From: Paraurantiacibacter namhicola
GTDB lineage: Bacteria; Pseudomonadota; Alphaproteobacteria; Sphingomonadales; Sphingomonadaceae
Direction of reading: 5' to 3'
Length of the DNA stretch: 64,000 bases
Assembly (NCBI RefSeq): GCF_001687545.1
Contig: NZ_CP016545.1
Span: 806,001 to 870,000, forward strand
In this document: piece after piece, positions 34,015 through 43,356 of the stretch
How positions within the stretch are numbered: the stretch's first letter is position 1
Layout of the letters: each line of letters opens with the position of its first letter
Notes under the pieces: generated by a model
What the model was told of the DNA's origin: nothing
What the model saw: only the letters and a program-made list of their open reading frames with translations
Databases searched by the model: none
Position numbers and translations under genes: made by a program

Positions 34015-36069
34015 ATGACCAGATTCCCGATGCTCCTCACCATGTGCGCCATGGCACATTCGCTGCATGCAAATGCTGCGCACGCCCAGTCCTCCAACGA
34101 GGATACCAGCAGTGAGGACACGCAAGTCACACTGGCGCCGACCGAAATCATCGTGACGGCGGAGCGGTTGCCAGACACGCCAGCTGCGCCTGCCTATGGC
34201 ACAGTGGTGCTGGAGCGGGAGGCGATCACGAATACCGGATCGGGCAGGCTGGAGGATGCGCTGTCATCGGTCGCGGGTTTCCAGCAGTTCCGCCGCTCCG
34301 ACAGCCGCAGTTCCAATCCCTCGGCGCAAGGCGCGACGCTGCGGGCGCTGGGCGGCAATGCTTCCAGCCGAGCGCAGGTGCTGCTGGACGGCGTGCCTTT
34401 GTCGGACCCGTTCTTCGGCTATATCCCCTTCAATGCCGCGCCGCCCGAGACGCTGGGCCGCATCCGCGTGACGCGCGGCGGCGGGGCAGGGCCCTTTGGC
34501 GCAGGCGCGCTGGCAGGCACGATCGAGCTGGAAAGCGCCGGGCAGGACGCGCTGACCCCGCTTGCCGCGTCCGCGCTGGTGAACGACCGGGGCGAGACGG
34601 AGCTGTTCGCCTCCGCCGCGCCCGGCATCGGCAGCGGTTATGCCGTGGTGGCTGCGCGGTGGGATCGGGGGAAAGGCTTCTTCACGGCGCCGGATACCCA
34701 GCGCGTGCCTGCGAGCGCGCGTGCGCAGTATGAGAGCTGGAACCTGTCGGGCCGGCTGGTCCAGCCGCTCGGCAGCGATCTGACGCTGCACCTGCGCGGC
34801 GCGGCATGGGACGACCAGCGCACGCTGCGTTTCGACGGGGCGGATTCATCCAGCGAAGGCCGCGATGCCAGCATCCGCCTTGTCGGCACAGGCGCATGGC
34901 AGTTCGAGGCCGTGGGCTATGGCCAGTGGCGCAATTTCACCAATGTCGTGATTTCCTCCAGCCGTTTCACCCGTGTGCTGGACCAGAAGGACACGCCTTC
35001 CACCGGCCTGGGCGGAAAACTGGAAGTGCGCCCGCCGGTGGGCGCTGACCATGCGCTGCGCGTGGGCGTCGATTATCGCCGCAGCCAGGGCGATCTGTCG
35101 GAAGACCGCTATTCCGCTTTCTCCGGCAATCTGACGGGCCGGCGGTTCGCGGGCGGGCGCAACGGCAATCTTGGCCTGTTCGTGGAAGATGACTGGACCA
35201 TCGGCCGGCTGGTCCTGACGGGCGGCGTCCGCTTCGACCGCTACACGATCGCAGACGGATACTTCCGCGAGGAGGATGCCGGCGGCACGCTGCTGACCGA
35301 CGACCGCTTCGCCACGCGAAAGGGCTGGGAGACGAGCTGGCGCGCGGGCGTGATGTACGATGCGAGTGCTCAGCTGCGGCTGCGCGCGGCAACATATCGC
35401 GGGCTGCGCCTTCCAACGCTGAACGAGCTTTACCGGCCCTTCGTGGTCTTCCCCGTCGTCACCAATGCCAATGCGGCGCTGGAGAATGAGCGGCTTGAAG
35501 GATTCGAGATCGGCGCGGACTGGCAGGCAGCGCCGGGCATCGCCTTTTCCCTGACAGCCTTCGACAACCGCGTGGAAGGCGCCATCGCCAATGTCACGCT
35601 GGCGCCCAATGTCCGCCAGCGCCGCAACCTCGATGCCATCGAGGCGCGCGGGATTGAAGCCGGCGCGAAGGTGGAACGCGGCGCATTCCGCCTCGATGCC
35701 AGCGCGGCCTATACTGATGCCAAGGTGCAGGGCAGCGGGTTTGCTGCACCGCTCGATGGCAATCGCCCGCCGCAGGTCCCGCAGTTTGCTGCCAGCGCGA
35801 CGATCGCCTGGGTGCCGGGCGCCGACACGCGGCTGGCGCTGACGCTGCGCCATGTCGGCAAGCAGTTCGAGGATGACCAGCAGAGCGATGTGCTGCCTGC
35901 CGCCACCACGCTCGATGCCTTTGCGCAGGTGCCGCTGGGCGCTGGGTTCAGCGTGGTCGCGCGCGGGGAAAACCTGCTGGACGAGGATATCGTGACCCGC
36001 AACCAGGGCGGATCCGTGGACCTTGGCGTGCCGCGCACCGTCTGGATCGGGCTACGCTACGGGTTCTGA
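34015..36069 (+). CDS. TonB-dependent outer-membrane receptor
   Basis: A 684-residue receptor with signal peptide (cut after AAHAQ, about residue 25). TEIIVTAERLP looks like a TonB-box-containing N-terminus, followed by a plug domain (ALSSVAGFQQFRRSDSRSSNPSAQGATLRALGG, VLLDGVPLSD, IRVTRGGGAGPFGAGALAGTIEL) and a beta-barrel ending in the terminal Phe of LRYGF. It imports a siderophore, cobalamin or another large ligand; the small size and plug are of the BtuB/FecA-like group, and I cannot fix the substrate. A TonB-type protein gene lies at 4.7 kb. Confidence 0.9.
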   Translation: MTRFPMLLTMCAMAHSLHANAAHAQSSNEDTSSEDTQVTLAPTEIIVTAERLPDTPAAPAYGTVVLEREAITNTGSGRLEDALSSVAGFQQFRRSDSRSSNPSAQGATLRALGGNASSRAQVLLDGVPLSDPFFGYIPFNAAPPETLGRIRVTRGGGAGPFGAGALAGTIELESAGQDALTPLAASALVNDRGETELFASAAPGIGSGYAVVAARWDRGKGFFTAPDTQRVPASARAQYESWNLSGRLVQPLGSDLTLHLRGAAWDDQRTLRFDGADSSSEGRDASIRLVGTGAWQFEAVGYGQWRNFTNVVISSSRFTRVLDQKDTPSTGLGGKLEVRPPVGADHALRVGVDYRRSQGDLSEDRYSAFSGNLTGRRFAGGRNGNLGLFVEDDWTIGRLVLTGGVRFDRYTIADGYFREEDAGGTLLTDDRFATRKGWETSWRAGVMYDASAQLRLRAATYRGLRLPTLNELYRPFVVFPVVTNANAALENERLEGFEIGADWQAAPGIAFSLTAFDNRVEGAIANVTLAPNVRQRRNLDAIEARGIEAGAKVERGAFRLDASAAYTDAKVQGSGFAAPLDGNRPPQVPQFAASATIAWVPGADTRLALTLRHVGKQFEDDQQSDVLPAATTLDAFAQVPLGAGFSVVARGENLLDEDIVTRNQGGSVDLGVPRTVWIGLRYGF

Positions 36070-36137
36070 GGCGCAGCCTTTCTGCGGGTGCGGGAAAACC
36101 GGCCCGGCGTGATTGCAGCAAGCGCCTGCGCGCCCTA

Positions 36138-36165
36138 CCTAACGGGCCAAGCGATTCCCTAACGG
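36138..36165 (+). repeat. Direct repeat CCTAACGG x2 before trxB
   Basis: CCTAACGG occurs at 36138-36145 and again at 36158-36165, 20 bases apart (two helical turns on one face), ending about ten bases before the trxB start. It could be a binding site or part of a promoter. Nothing in the sequence proves either. Confidence 0.35.
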
Positions 36166-36175
36166 CAGAGTTACC

Positions 36176-37150
36176 ATGGCAACCCACAAGACCCGCATGC
36201 TCATCATCGGCTCAGGCCCCGCCGGCCTGTCTGCCGCCATCTATGGCGCGCGCGCCGGGATGGAGCCGATCGTGGTGCAGGGCCTGCAGCCCGGCGGCCA
36301 GCTGACCATCACCACGGACGTGGAGAATTACCCCGGCTTTGCCGATGTGATCCAGGGGCCCTGGCTGATGGAGCAGATGACGAAGCAGGCAGAGCACGTC
36401 GGCACGCGGATGATGTGGGACACCATCGTCGAGGTCGATATCGAGAACGGCACGCCCTTTCGTGCAGTCGGCGACAGCGGCAACGAATATCTGGGCGATG
36501 TGCTGGTGATCAGCACCGGCGCGCAGGCCAAGTGGCTGGGCGTGCCGGGCGAAGAAGAGCTGGGCGGCAAGGGCGTGTCCGCCTGCGCGACCTGCGACGG
36601 CTTCTTCTATCGCGGCAAGAAGGTGGTCGTGATCGGCGGCGGCAACACCGCCGTTGAAGAGGCGCTATACCTTACAAATCATTCCGACGATGTGACGCTG
36701 ATCCACCGGCGCGACGAGCTGCGCGCCGAGAAGATCCTGCAGGACCGCCTGATGGCGCATCCCAAGATTTCCACCCTGTGGAACAAGCGGGTCGAAAAGT
36801 TCCTCGGCGATCCGGCTGATGGCGGGCTGACGGGCCTGCAGCTGGCCGACACCGTGACGGGCGAGATGAGCGAATTTGCCTGCGAAGGCGCCTTCGTTGC
36901 CATCGGCCACGCACCCTCGACCGAGCTGTTCAAGGGCAAGCTGGAGATGGACGATGGCGGATACCTCATCGTCGCACCCGGCACGCCGAAAACCAATGTC
37001 CCTGGCGTTTTCGCCTGCGGTGACGTGATGGACCACACCTATCGCCAGGCGGTGACCGCTGCCGGCACGGGCTGCATGGCGGCGCTGGATGCCGAACGCT
37101 TCCTCGCCACGCTGGAATTCGTCGAGCACGAAGCGCAGGCGGCCGAGTAA
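36176..37150 (+). CDS. trxB: Thioredoxin reductase
   Basis: A 324-residue NADPH-dependent flavoprotein that reduces thioredoxin. The FAD site is IIGSGPAGLSAAIYGARAG, the redox-active pair is CATC in SACATCDGFFYRG, the NADPH motif is GGGNTAVEEALYLT, and the C-terminal FAD contact is GVFACGDVMD. Motif order and length are those of bacterial TrxB. The reduced thioredoxin would serve MsrA and MsrB, both in this window. Confidence 0.97.
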   Translation: MATHKTRMLIIGSGPAGLSAAIYGARAGMEPIVVQGLQPGGQLTITTDVENYPGFADVIQGPWLMEQMTKQAEHVGTRMMWDTIVEVDIENGTPFRAVGDSGNEYLGDVLVISTGAQAKWLGVPGEEELGGKGVSACATCDGFFYRGKKVVVIGGGNTAVEEALYLTNHSDDVTLIHRRDELRAEKILQDRLMAHPKISTLWNKRVEKFLGDPADGGLTGLQLADTVTGEMSEFACEGAFVAIGHAPSTELFKGKLEMDDGGYLIVAPGTPKTNVPGVFACGDVMDHTYRQAVTAAGTGCMAALDAERFLATLEFVEHEAQAAE

Positions 37151-37161
37151 CGCCTGCCCGC

Positions 37162-37707
37162 TTAGCGATACCGCCGCTCACCCCTTCGCGGCTTCGGCTT
37201 GCGGAAGTAAAGGAAGACCCCGGCAATCACCGCGCCCAGGCAGGCTAGTTCCAGCAGGTAATGAAAGCGTAGCCCCGCGACGCCGGAATAGAATATCCGG
37301 TCCAGCGGGTGGAACGACAGGATGCGCAGCGTCCAGAGGCCCGCCATGCAGAACACGCCCGCGATCGCCAGGTTTACCGGGCGGCGCAAATCCATGCCGC
37401 GCCACAGGACCATGAAGCCTGCGACCAGCGTGGCGAGCGCCAGCAGCGCGGCGGCAATCGGCCCCTGCAGCGCCCCGCGGGCGGAATAATCGTAATCCGT
37501 CTGCACGATGGCGCGCAGCGAATCGCGCGCCAGTTCCTCCGCCCCCAGCAGGCGCAACGGGACGAGTGCCAGCAGGAAGGCGGCCACCATCAGCCAGCCC
37601 GCCTTGCGCGGATGGCCCTGGCGAACCTTGTCCCATACGGGAAGTAGTGCCACGAGTGCGCAGCCCGCATAAAGCGCGCTGCCGATATAGTCTGGAATGC
37701 TTGCCAT
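37162..37707 (-). CDS. Conserved membrane protein, unknown function
   Basis: A 181-residue protein with about five hydrophobic segments (near 8-24, 38-55, 82-102, 112-130 and 152-170) and a very basic C-terminus ending in RKPKPRRGERRYR. I do not recognise a family. It is convergent with trxB and divergent from the first gene of the polysaccharide locus, whose start region it overlaps in some readings. Confidence 0.6.
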   Translation of the reverse strand: MASIPDYIGSALYAGCALVALLPVWDKVRQGHPRKAGWLMVAAFLLALVPLRLLGAEELARDSLRAIVQTDYDYSARGALQGPIAAALLALATLVAGFMVLWRGMDLRRPVNLAIAGVFCMAGLWTLRILSFHPLDRIFYSGVAGLRFHYLLELACLGAVIAGVFLYFRKPKPRRGERRYR

Positions 37708-37771
37708 GCCTCACGCCATCAGCCGGGATCCGGATCGCCCCGGCCATAGGAGATCGACCGGACAGGTCAAC

Positions 37772-39160
37772 ATGGCCAGTGGCGGACCGCTGGCCAGCAT
37801 GGTTTCCGCGCGCGGCTGGGGCTGGAGCATCGGCATTGCATTGATCCTGCTGCTGGGCGGGACGAGCGAACTGTATCCCGGCATGCGCGCATGGTGCGTC
37901 TTCATCGCTGCCGTGATGATGGTGTTCTTGGTCCGCGCGGGCCGCTTCGGCTTGCGGGACATGGGCGCACCGGCGCTATTCTGGTCGCTCGCTGCCGGTC
38001 TGGTTGTGCTGCAGGCGATACCGCTGCCTGCGGGATGGTCTGCATCGCTGCCCGGGCGCGAGTGGCTGCAACAGCTGGATGCGGCCGTCTTCGGCGGGCC
38101 GATTGCCCGGCCGCTGTCGCTCGACCCGGATGATACGCCGCGGACACTGTTTTTCCTCTTTCCGCCGCTGATCGCCTATCTCGCCATGCGCTTCGGCGAT
38201 GCAGGACGCAGGGCGGCCATCATCCGCGGCATCCTGCTGGCCATGGCAATCGGCTTCGTGATCCAGCTGGTGCAGGTCACCACGGACGGCATCTTCGTGT
38301 TTCGCGAAGGGCGCGACGATTACGGCGCGGGCTTCTTTTCCAACCACAACCACATGGCGGCGATGATGCTGGTGGCGGGCAGCGTGGCCTGTGCATTCCT
38401 GCTTTCTGCCCGCTCGGGCAGCTTTGCAGGCCGGGGCAATCGCCTGCTGATGGCCTTCATCGTGGCCTGTATCGCCATCATTGGCGCGCTTCTGACCAGC
38501 TCGCGCGCCGCACTGGTGCTGATCGCCATCTTTGCCTTGCTGGGGGCAGGTGCCTTCGCGCTGGACCGCTTCGGCGCCAGCCTGCGGACCGGCGTGGCCG
38601 TCGGCGCGGGCCTGCTGGTTTCGGCCGTGGCTGCAGGTCTGCTCATCACCTCACTGGTCGGCGGGAATGACGGCGGGGAGCAGCGCAATGTCACAGCAGG
38701 TGCGCTGGCCGGGGCGACCCAGCGCGCCTCGCTTGCCACGGATGCGCGGTACGAGATCTGGGACGTCTCCGCCGAAATGGCGAAAACCTATTTCCCGGCC
38801 GGTGCTGGCTTTGGTTCCTTCCGCGAGCTTTACGAACGGCACGAGCCGCTGGAGATGGTCGGCCCGCTTTACAGCAATCACGCACATAACGATTACCTCG
38901 AACTTGCCATCGAAGGCGGCCTTCCCGCCATCGCGCTGCTCGTCGCTTTCCTGCTGTGGTTTGCCAATGCGCTGCGCCGCGCACTGGCGGATGGTGAAAG
39001 CTGGCTGGTGACAGGCCTGTTCGCCATGCCGGTGGTTCTGCTCTGCGCGCATTCCTTCGTCGATTATCCCACGCGCACGATTGCCGTGGCCAGCATCCTG
39101 GCGGCCGCGCTGGGCCTGCTCACGGCGTCCGCCAGGCCGGCGTCGGACGAAAGCGCCTGA
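37772..39160 (+). CDS. O-antigen ligase/polymerase-like membrane protein (Wzy_C type)
   Basis: A 462-residue polytopic protein with about twelve membrane helices. The family signature in the large periplasmic loop is GFFSNHNHMAAM, and the later block PAGAGFGSFRELYERHEP followed by SNHAHNDYLELAIEGGLP is typical of the O-antigen ligase/polymerase superfamily (PF04932). It probably joins or polymerises lipid-linked repeat units in the periplasm. ATG 37772 is chosen because earlier starts (37697, 37706) overlap the divergent gene and add non-membrane residues. It opens the exopolysaccharide locus, 86 bases before the export lipoprotein gene. Confidence 0.83.
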   Translation: MASGGPLASMVSARGWGWSIGIALILLLGGTSELYPGMRAWCVFIAAVMMVFLVRAGRFGLRDMGAPALFWSLAAGLVVLQAIPLPAGWSASLPGREWLQQLDAAVFGGPIARPLSLDPDDTPRTLFFLFPPLIAYLAMRFGDAGRRAAIIRGILLAMAIGFVIQLVQVTTDGIFVFREGRDDYGAGFFSNHNHMAAMMLVAGSVACAFLLSARSGSFAGRGNRLLMAFIVACIAIIGALLTSSRAALVLIAIFALLGAGAFALDRFGASLRTGVAVGAGLLVSAVAAGLLITSLVGGNDGGEQRNVTAGALAGATQRASLATDARYEIWDVSAEMAKTYFPAGAGFGSFRELYERHEPLEMVGPLYSNHAHNDYLELAIEGGLPAIALLVAFLLWFANALRRALADGESWLVTGLFAMPVVLLCAHSFVDYPTRTIAVASILAAALGLLTASARPASDESA

Positions 39161-39246
39161 TACGCGCCCGTTCAGCCCCTGGACTGCTTGCCTTGTGCAA
39201 CCCCCGCAGTTAGAGCCTTGGCAAATCATTTGGTCGGACGGGAATT

Positions 39247-39972
39247 ATGTTTCGAAACACGGGTAACGCCATGCGCGGGGCGCTTGTCGCCGGCGCAGCG
39301 GCCCTCCTCCTTGGCGCATGTGCAAAGGGCACGCCGGAAGTTCAGAGCGGGCCGGTGGCCTCCGCGCTGCCTGCTGGCGTCGCCGCATCAGACTTCAGCG
39401 CCACCGCGCCGGATTCGCCGCAATATGCCGTCCAGCCGCGCGATGTGTTGAGCATCAATGTGCGCGGGGAACCCGGCCTTTCGCTGGCGCAGGTCCGCGT
39501 TGGCGAGGACGGGTCCTTCATGGCACCCGGCGTCGGACTGGTTTACGCCAGCGGCCGCACGCCCGCGCAGATTGCCGGCACGATCGAAGACGTGCTTCGC
39601 CGCACATATCTGCGCGATCCCAGCGTGGCCGTGAACGTTCTGGAAACGGGGCCGCGCATGATCACCGTGGAAGGCGCCGTGACACAGCCGGGCATGTTCC
39701 CCATCACGCCGGAGACGACCCTGCTCGGCGCAGTGGCAATGGGCCGCGGGCCCAGCGAATATGCCAAGCTGGACCAGGTCGTGATCTTCCGAGAGGTCGA
39801 TGGTCAGCCGATGGCAGCGCGCTTCGATCTCAGCCAGATCCGTTCCGGCCAGATGGTCGACCCCATCGTCCTGCCGGGCGACAAGGTCGTGATCGGCGAG
39901 TCCGGATCGGCCAAGACCTTCCAGCGAATCCTCGAGGCACTGCCGGTGCTGTACGTCTTCAACGCCATTTAG
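39247..39972 (+). CDS. Polysaccharide export lipoprotein (Wza family)
   Basis: A 241-residue outer-membrane export protein. The signal peptide ends in a lipobox (ALLLGAC, Cys about 25), followed by the Poly_export domain (YAVQPRDVLSINVRGEPGLS; VGEDGSFMAPGVGLVYASGRTP) and a SLBB-like domain (VEGAVTQPGMFPI). It is shorter than enterobacterial Wza and lacks its C-terminal helix, as is common in alphaproteobacteria. A start at 39271 (ATG) is also possible. It is followed by the kinase gene after 15 bases. Confidence 0.88.
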   Translation: MFRNTGNAMRGALVAGAAALLLGACAKGTPEVQSGPVASALPAGVAASDFSATAPDSPQYAVQPRDVLSINVRGEPGLSLAQVRVGEDGSFMAPGVGLVYASGRTPAQIAGTIEDVLRRTYLRDPSVAVNVLETGPRMITVEGAVTQPGMFPITPETTLLGAVAMGRGPSEYAKLDQVVIFREVDGQPMAARFDLSQIRSGQMVDPIVLPGDKVVIGESGSAKTFQRILEALPVLYVFNAI

Positions 39973-39987
39973 TGCCGGAGCTTGTTC

Positions 39988-42219
39988 GTGGCCGATAGCG
40001 CAGTATCTTCCGACAGCGGCTCCATCGCGGATCGCTTCATCAAATCCCCGCCTTCCGGCGCGCCGCTTGCCAATGAAGGTGAGCCTGCCCCGCAGGATGG
40101 CGGGCTGAGCCTGGCGCAGCTGCGCAGCATGCTGTGGCGCCAGAAATCGCTCGTCATCGTGCTTACGGCTGTGGCGCTGATCGCGGGCCTGATCTTCACG
40201 CTGCTGGCAACGCCGCAATACACCTCGCAGGCCACCGTCGTGGTGGAGAATGAAAGCCTCAACGTGAACGGCGATCCGCAGTTCACGCGCGGCATCGCTG
40301 CCGCTGAGACGCAGCGTTATCTCGAAACACAGCGCAAGATCATCGAGAGCCGTAACCTCGCGCTTGTCGTGGTCGATGTGCTGGGCCTTGCCGGTAACGA
40401 GCGGTTCCTGGCCATCTACGGCCTCGACGAAATGCCGGCCGCGCTGGGCGAGGGCGAGGCCGAAACAGCGCGCCGCATGCTGGCCGCGCAGGTTCTTCAG
40501 AACAATGTGACGATGGAGTTCGAGATCAACTCCCGCGTGGGCACGATCGGCTTTACCACCGCCGATCCGATCCTCGCCTCGCAGATTGTCAATGGTTACG
40601 CCGCATCCTACGTCGCGGAAAACGTGCGGGCGGAATCCGATACCAATGCCTATGCGCGCGGCCTGCTGCAGCGCCAGATCGCCGAAGGGCAGGCGAAGCT
40701 CCAGGAAACCGAGCGCAAGGCGCTGGTCTATGCCCGCAACAACGGTCTGGTCGATGCCGATGGCGGTATTGCCGATGGTGGCAGCGAGGCTGGCCCTGCG
40801 CCCAACACTTCGATCACCACTGCCAGCCTTTCGCAGATCAATTCCGGCTATGTGCAGGCGCAGCAGGATCGCATCCTTGCCGAACAGCGCTGGAATGCCG
40901 CCCGCCGAGTCGATCCGCTCAGCCTGCCGCAAGCGCGTGACAGCACGGTAATCCAGGGCCTGCTGGCCCAGCGTGCCGCCGCGCAGGGAGAGCTTGACCA
41001 GCTTCGCCAGCGTTATGTCGATGCCGCCCCTGAAGTGATGCAGGCGCAGGCGCGCCTCGATGCCGTGGAATCCCAGCTTGCAGAGGCGGGGTCGAAGCTG
41101 CGCGAATCCATCCGCCAGGAATATCTGACCGCGCGCGAGCAGGAGCGCCAGCTGGGCGCTGCGCGTGCGCAATATGCCGATGATACCCTTGAAGAGCAGG
41201 GCCGCCGCGTGGAGTTCAACCTGCTGAACCGGGAAGCGCAGACAATGCGCGAGACGCTGGCAGAACTGCAGCGCCGCCTGGGCATCCTGAACCGCACCAG
41301 CGATACGGCCGCCAACAACATCCGCATCCTCGACCAGGCCGATCCGGCAGGGGTCATGACCTCGCCCAACCTGCTGCGCAACATGCTCATGTCGCTGATG
41401 CTGGGCCTGTTCGTCGGCGGTGGCCTTGCCATCGTTCGCGAAGCCTTCGACGATACGCTGTACTCGCCGCAGGATGCCGAAAAAAAGCTCGCCCTGCCGT
41501 TGCTAGGGTCGACGCCATATCTGGCGGACGTCAGCTCGGAAGAGATGGACGACATGCATTCGGACATCAACGAGGCCTATTTCGCGATCCGCTCCTCTGT
41601 CGATTTCGCCACGGGCGGGAAGCAGAAGAAGTCGATCCAGGTCACGTCCTGCCGCCCGGCAGAAGGCAAGTCGACCACATCTGTGGCTCTGGCCCGCGAC
41701 TTTGCCCGCATCGGCCGCCGCACGCTGCTGATCGATGCCGATTTCCGCAAGCCGCAGCTGCACAAGTCGCTGGGCGTCTCCGCGGACAAGGGCTTCGTCG
41801 ATGCGCTGATGAACGAGGCGTCGATTGCCGATGTCACGCAGTCGCTGCCGCAAACCGGGCTCGATTTCATCCCGCTCGGCACGCTGCCGCCCAACCCGGC
41901 GCAGCTGCTGGCCAGCGATGTCCTGAGGGATTTCCTCGAGCAGCTGCAGGCCAAGTATGATGTGGTCATCGTCGATTCCGCACCGGTGATGGGCCTGGCC
42001 GATGCGCCGGTCCTGTCCGGCCTCGTCGATCACACGCTGCTGGTGCTGGAAGCCGGCCGTATCAAGACCGGCCAGGCGCGCCAGGCTGTGCGTCGCCTGC
42101 GCGAAAGCGGCGCCAACATGGCAGGCTTCGTCCTGACCAAGTATGACCAGGCGAAGGCCGGCGACGAGGACTATTATTACTACTATTCCTATTCCTACGG
42201 TAACCGCGGCCAGGAGTAG
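39988..42219 (+). CDS. Polysaccharide co-polymerase / tyrosine autokinase (Wzc family)
   Basis: A 743-residue inner-membrane protein that sets polymer length and couples polymerisation to export. A Wzz-type domain (about 30-480) has two membrane helices (near 50-70 and 465-485) around a coiled-coil periplasmic region rich in Gln, Glu, Ala and Arg. The cytoplasmic BY-kinase has Walker A in RPAEGKSTTSVA, Walker A' in TLLIDADFRKPQ and Walker B in VVIVDSAPVMG. The C-terminus ends with EDYYYYYSYSYG, the expected autophosphorylation tyrosine cluster, with seven Tyr in nine positions. The GTG at 39988 has GGAG seven bases upstream. Confidence 0.93.
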   Translation: MADSAVSSDSGSIADRFIKSPPSGAPLANEGEPAPQDGGLSLAQLRSMLWRQKSLVIVLTAVALIAGLIFTLLATPQYTSQATVVVENESLNVNGDPQFTRGIAAAETQRYLETQRKIIESRNLALVVVDVLGLAGNERFLAIYGLDEMPAALGEGEAETARRMLAAQVLQNNVTMEFEINSRVGTIGFTTADPILASQIVNGYAASYVAENVRAESDTNAYARGLLQRQIAEGQAKLQETERKALVYARNNGLVDADGGIADGGSEAGPAPNTSITTASLSQINSGYVQAQQDRILAEQRWNAARRVDPLSLPQARDSTVIQGLLAQRAAAQGELDQLRQRYVDAAPEVMQAQARLDAVESQLAEAGSKLRESIRQEYLTAREQERQLGAARAQYADDTLEEQGRRVEFNLLNREAQTMRETLAELQRRLGILNRTSDTAANNIRILDQADPAGVMTSPNLLRNMLMSLMLGLFVGGGLAIVREAFDDTLYSPQDAEKKLALPLLGSTPYLADVSSEEMDDMHSDINEAYFAIRSSVDFATGGKQKKSIQVTSCRPAEGKSTTSVALARDFARIGRRTLLIDADFRKPQLHKSLGVSADKGFVDALMNEASIADVTQSLPQTGLDFIPLGTLPPNPAQLLASDVLRDFLEQLQAKYDVVIVDSAPVMGLADAPVLSGLVDHTLLVLEAGRIKTGQARQAVRRLRESGANMAGFVLTKYDQAKAGDEDYYYYYSYSYGNRGQE

Positions 42220-42282
42220 GGACGCCGCCCATTCGGTCGCCTTGCCAAGGGCGGCCAGCAAGCGAAGGAGCCACGGCCGGAC

Positions 42283-43356
42283 ATGCGCACCGCACTCGCG
42301 ATAGGTCTTGCCCTGACGGTCGTGGCCACCGTCCTGGTGGACCTCGGCGGATCGGCGCTGGCCCGGCGCGGCGCGCCCGCTGCGGCGGATATCCCGTTCC
42401 AGGCGACGACCACGGCGCGCTATGCCCTGCTGCGACAGGATGCGGGGCAGGACGAGGCCGTCATCACGGACGGTCTCGCCCGTTCTCCCCTGCTTCCCGC
42501 CGCGCTTACCTTCCTTGCGGAAAAGTTTGATGGAGAGCGGCAGGCGCAATTGCTTGCCAGCGCCGCTGACCTGGGCTGGCGCGACAATGCCGCGCAGCAG
42601 GGCCTGTATGAGATGGCGCTTGCCCGCGGGGATGCGGGAATGGCGCTTGAGCACGCCTCCTCCCCGCTGCGGCGCGATTACGCTGTCGCGGAAAATTCCC
42701 GGCGTCTGCTCGACGACGCGTCGAAGAGCCCGGCGCTGAAGGCTGCGCTGGTCGATGCCCTCTCCCGGTCATCGCGCTGGGGCGACAGGTTCCTGGCCTA
42801 TCACGGCGTGTCGCTGGACGATGGATCGCTTCAAGACATCTTCCGCGCCAGACAGGCGGCAGGCGCGATGCCGGGCCGCCAGATGCAGATCGAATTGCAG
42901 ACCGACCTCGTCGAGGATTCGCGCATCGGACTTGCTTACGCGCTGCACCGGATTGCCAATGGCGGCGCCGTCATGCCGGGCTGGCCGGGCGCGGAGAAGC
43001 GCATGCATCCGGGCCCCTTCGGCTGGCGGATACCCGCTGGCTTCCGGGTGGATGGCGCGGGTGAAGGCTCCCGCCTTGTCCGCACCAGGAGCATGGACGC
43101 GCGGCCTGCCAGCATCCGCACGGTCCTGCCAGCGGGCCGCTGGGTGCTGAGGGCCGATGGCGAGATCGTGGGTGACTGGCGTTATGCCTTCGCCTGCGGA
43201 AATGCCTTTCCGCCCGCCATCGAGCTGTTGCAGCCGCGCACGCCCCTGTCCGTCCCTGCCGGGTGCGAGACGCAGACCCTGTCCCTGACGCTGGGGCCGG
43301 GCGCGCGGGATGGCACGCTGCCCGTGCTGACATTCGAACGTGCCGATGGCCGATAG
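42283..43356 (+). CDS. Membrane-anchored protein of unknown function in the exopolysaccharide locus
   Basis: A 357-residue protein with an N-terminal membrane helix or signal (residues 3-27). The middle is alpha-helical with short Ala/Leu-rich repeats (AQLLASAADLGWRDN; LYEMALARGD; LKAALVDALSRS), suggestive of TPR-like repeats. The last third is more beta-like, with RWVLRADGEIVGDWRYAFACGNAFP and two Cys that may pair. AAGGAG lies 12 bases before the ATG. I do not recognise the family. The position between the kinase and a glycosyltransferase points to a role in assembly or anchoring of the polymer. Its end overlaps the next gene by 11 bases. Confidence 0.7.
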   Translation: MRTALAIGLALTVVATVLVDLGGSALARRGAPAAADIPFQATTTARYALLRQDAGQDEAVITDGLARSPLLPAALTFLAEKFDGERQAQLLASAADLGWRDNAAQQGLYEMALARGDAGMALEHASSPLRRDYAVAENSRRLLDDASKSPALKAALVDALSRSSRWGDRFLAYHGVSLDDGSLQDIFRARQAAGAMPGRQMQIELQTDLVEDSRIGLAYALHRIANGGAVMPGWPGAEKRMHPGPFGWRIPAGFRVDGAGEGSRLVRTRSMDARPASIRTVLPAGRWVLRADGEIVGDWRYAFACGNAFPPAIELLQPRTPLSVPAGCETQTLSLTLGPGARDGTLPVLTFERADGR

